From assembly GCA_024742655.1 (NCBI GenBank), contig JANSYB010000122.1, forward strand, positions 1 to 6,700: a DNA stretch of 6,700 nucleotides, read 5' to 3'. Both the position numbers and the translations under genes were made by a program. Below, piece by piece: positions 5,976-6,700 of the stretch (positions are counted from its first letter, which is position 1; every line of letters begins with the position of its first letter). The notes under the pieces were generated by a model. The model was not told the origin of the DNA and ran no database searches. It saw only the letters and a list, made by a program, of their open reading frames with translations. Origin of the DNA: Paracoccaceae bacterium (GTDB lineage: Bacteria > Pseudomonadota > Alphaproteobacteria > Rhodobacterales > Rhodobacteraceae).

Positions 5976-6700
5976 CGCCATTCGACACGGTCGCGATCAT
6001 CGACTGGTCAGGTGGCAACGATACCGGCCCGCGTCCAAGAAAAGATGCCATCTGGATGGGCCTTGTGCAGAGCGGTGTCGAAACCGTTCCGCTATACATA
6101 CGAAATCGTATGGAAGCCGAGAGCGTTCTGGTAAATCTTGTTGCCAAGGAGATATCAGCCGGGCGACGGCTGTTGCTGGGCTTCGATTTCCCGTTCGGCT
6201 TTCCCGCAGGCTTTGCCACGGCCTTGACAGGGCAGGCCGATCCCTTCGCCGTTTGGGGATGGTTGGAAAACCATATCGAGGACACGCCGAATTCCAACAA
6301 CCGCTTTGACGTGGCCGGCCAAATCAATGCCCGCTTTCCAGGGATCGGGCCATTCTGGTTCAACGGTTTGAAACGCGAAATAGAGCATCTGCCACGCTCG
6401 GACAGTCGACATGGGCACGGCATGGCAGAAAGGCGCGAGGCCGAGCAACGGGCGAGCGGCGCTTTTGCGTGCTGGCAGGTGGGCGGTGCAGGCGCTGTCG
6501 GGGGACAGGTTCTGACAGGGTTACCGTTTCTGAACCGTCTGCGCAGACGGTTCGCAGATCACATCGCGATCTGGCCATTCGAACGGCTCGATACCCCGGT
6601 TGCATGTGTCGAGATCTGGCCCGGCCTGATCAATCGGGCCGTCAAACGGGCCGAGGCGTGCGGCGGAATCCGCGATGCGCATCAGGTACGGTTGCTCGCA
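5972..6700 (+). CDS. RNase H-like (DUF429-type) protein coupled to mobB, 3' end outside window
   Basis: Open from GTG at 5972 to the window edge (243 residues, no stop seen). GTG overlaps the mobB stop (GTGA), and GAGGTGGG at 5961-5968 gives a strong ribosome-binding site, so the start is well supported. Acidic motifs fall in an RNase H-like order: AIIDWSGG (D11) in a first strand, LLGFDFPFGFP (D72), VEIWPG (E214) and IRDAHQV (D235). DUF429 proteins, predicted nuclease-like members of the RNase H superfamily, show the same sequence of elements. Between them lie a Trp-rich region (VWGWLENH near 97-104) and NRFDVAGQINARFPGIGPFW. I recall roseobacter homologues being labelled 'molybdopterin guanine dinucleotide synthesis', a name that could simply reflect the neighbouring genes. 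The substrate is unknown. No signal peptide or membrane segment is visible. A degenerate, non-catalytic regulator is an alternative. Confidence 0.75.
   Translation, partial: MTPFDTVAIIDWSGGNDTGPRPRKDAIWMGLVQSGVETVPLYIRNRMEAESVLVNLVAKEISAGRRLLLGFDFPFGFPAGFATALTGQADPFAVWGWLENHIEDTPNSNNRFDVAGQINARFPGIGPFWFNGLKREIEHLPRSDSRHGHGMAERREAEQRASGAFACWQVGGAGAVGGQVLTGLPFLNRLRRRFADHIAIWPFERLDTPVACVEIWPGLINRAVKRAEACGGIRDAHQVRLLA
6532..6553. repeat. Perfect 22-bp palindrome inside the RNase H-like gene
   Basis: Bases 6532-6542 (GAACCGTCTGC) are the exact reverse complement of 6543-6553 (GCAGACGGTTC). The sequence is read within the gene as the residues N-R-L-R-R-R-F and neighbours, so it must also satisfy coding. 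As RNA it would form a hairpin of up to nine pairs with a four-base loop. Whether it is a binding site, a structured RNA element or chance is not known. Confidence 0.7.

Noticed and set aside
5704..6309. Plus-strand open frame spanning the end of mobB and the start of the next gene
   Set aside because: It overlaps two better-supported frames, is Arg/Ser-rich and has no recognisable motif.

Overview
The window is a GC-rich, gene-dense stretch that looks like an alphaproteobacterial chromosome, most likely a member of the Rhodobacteraceae (Roseobacter group). The evidence is the very short aa3-type cytochrome c oxidase subunit IV, a DUF6173-type protein, an acyl-CoA dehydrogenase with the extra C-terminal domain, and overall codon use. 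Genus-level placement is inference. I see no mobile element, CRISPR array or RNA gene. Every gap between genes is shorter than 150 bp.

Left block, plus strand (1-2766). The window opens in the last ~104 codons of an acyl-CoA dehydrogenase. This overlaps a metallo-beta-lactamase-fold hydrolase with a C-terminal winged-helix-like tail (316-1359), followed 6 nt later by a DUF6173-family protein (1366-1815). After a 147-bp gap with a plausible promoter come the 44-residue oxidase subunit IV (ctaH, 1963-2097) and a lipoprotein (2143-2766). The lipoprotein has a His...Cys arrangement reminiscent of circularly permuted papain-like/NlpC-P60 proteins. A small hairpin reaches into its ribosome-binding site.

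Middle block, minus strand (2770-3812). An azlC-azlD pair encodes a two-component branched-chain amino acid exporter, with 4-bp start/stop overlap. It converges on the lipoprotein gene with only 3 nt between the stop codons, and diverges from fdhD.

Right block, plus strand (3870-6700). This is a molybdenum-cofactor module: fdhD (sulfurtransferase for formate dehydrogenase), mobA (GTP:molybdopterin guanylyltransferase) and mobB (P-loop GTPase-like adaptor), then a GTG-started gene that overlaps mobB by 4 nt and runs off the window. The last protein has an apparent RNase H-like acidic pattern (D11, D72 in FDFPFGFP, E214 in EIWP, D235) of the DUF429 kind. Its tight coupling to mobAB makes it the best candidate here for a poorly described function. 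MobA and MobB make the MGD form of the cofactor and FdhD sulfurates bis-MGD for formate dehydrogenase, so the first three genes act on one pathway.

The most striking non-coding structure is a pair of abutting, perfect AT-rich inverted repeats (4776-4821) in the short fdhD-mobA gap. They make four alternating copies of one 7-8 bp core spaced about one helical turn apart. A perfect 22-bp palindrome also lies inside the last gene (6532-6553).
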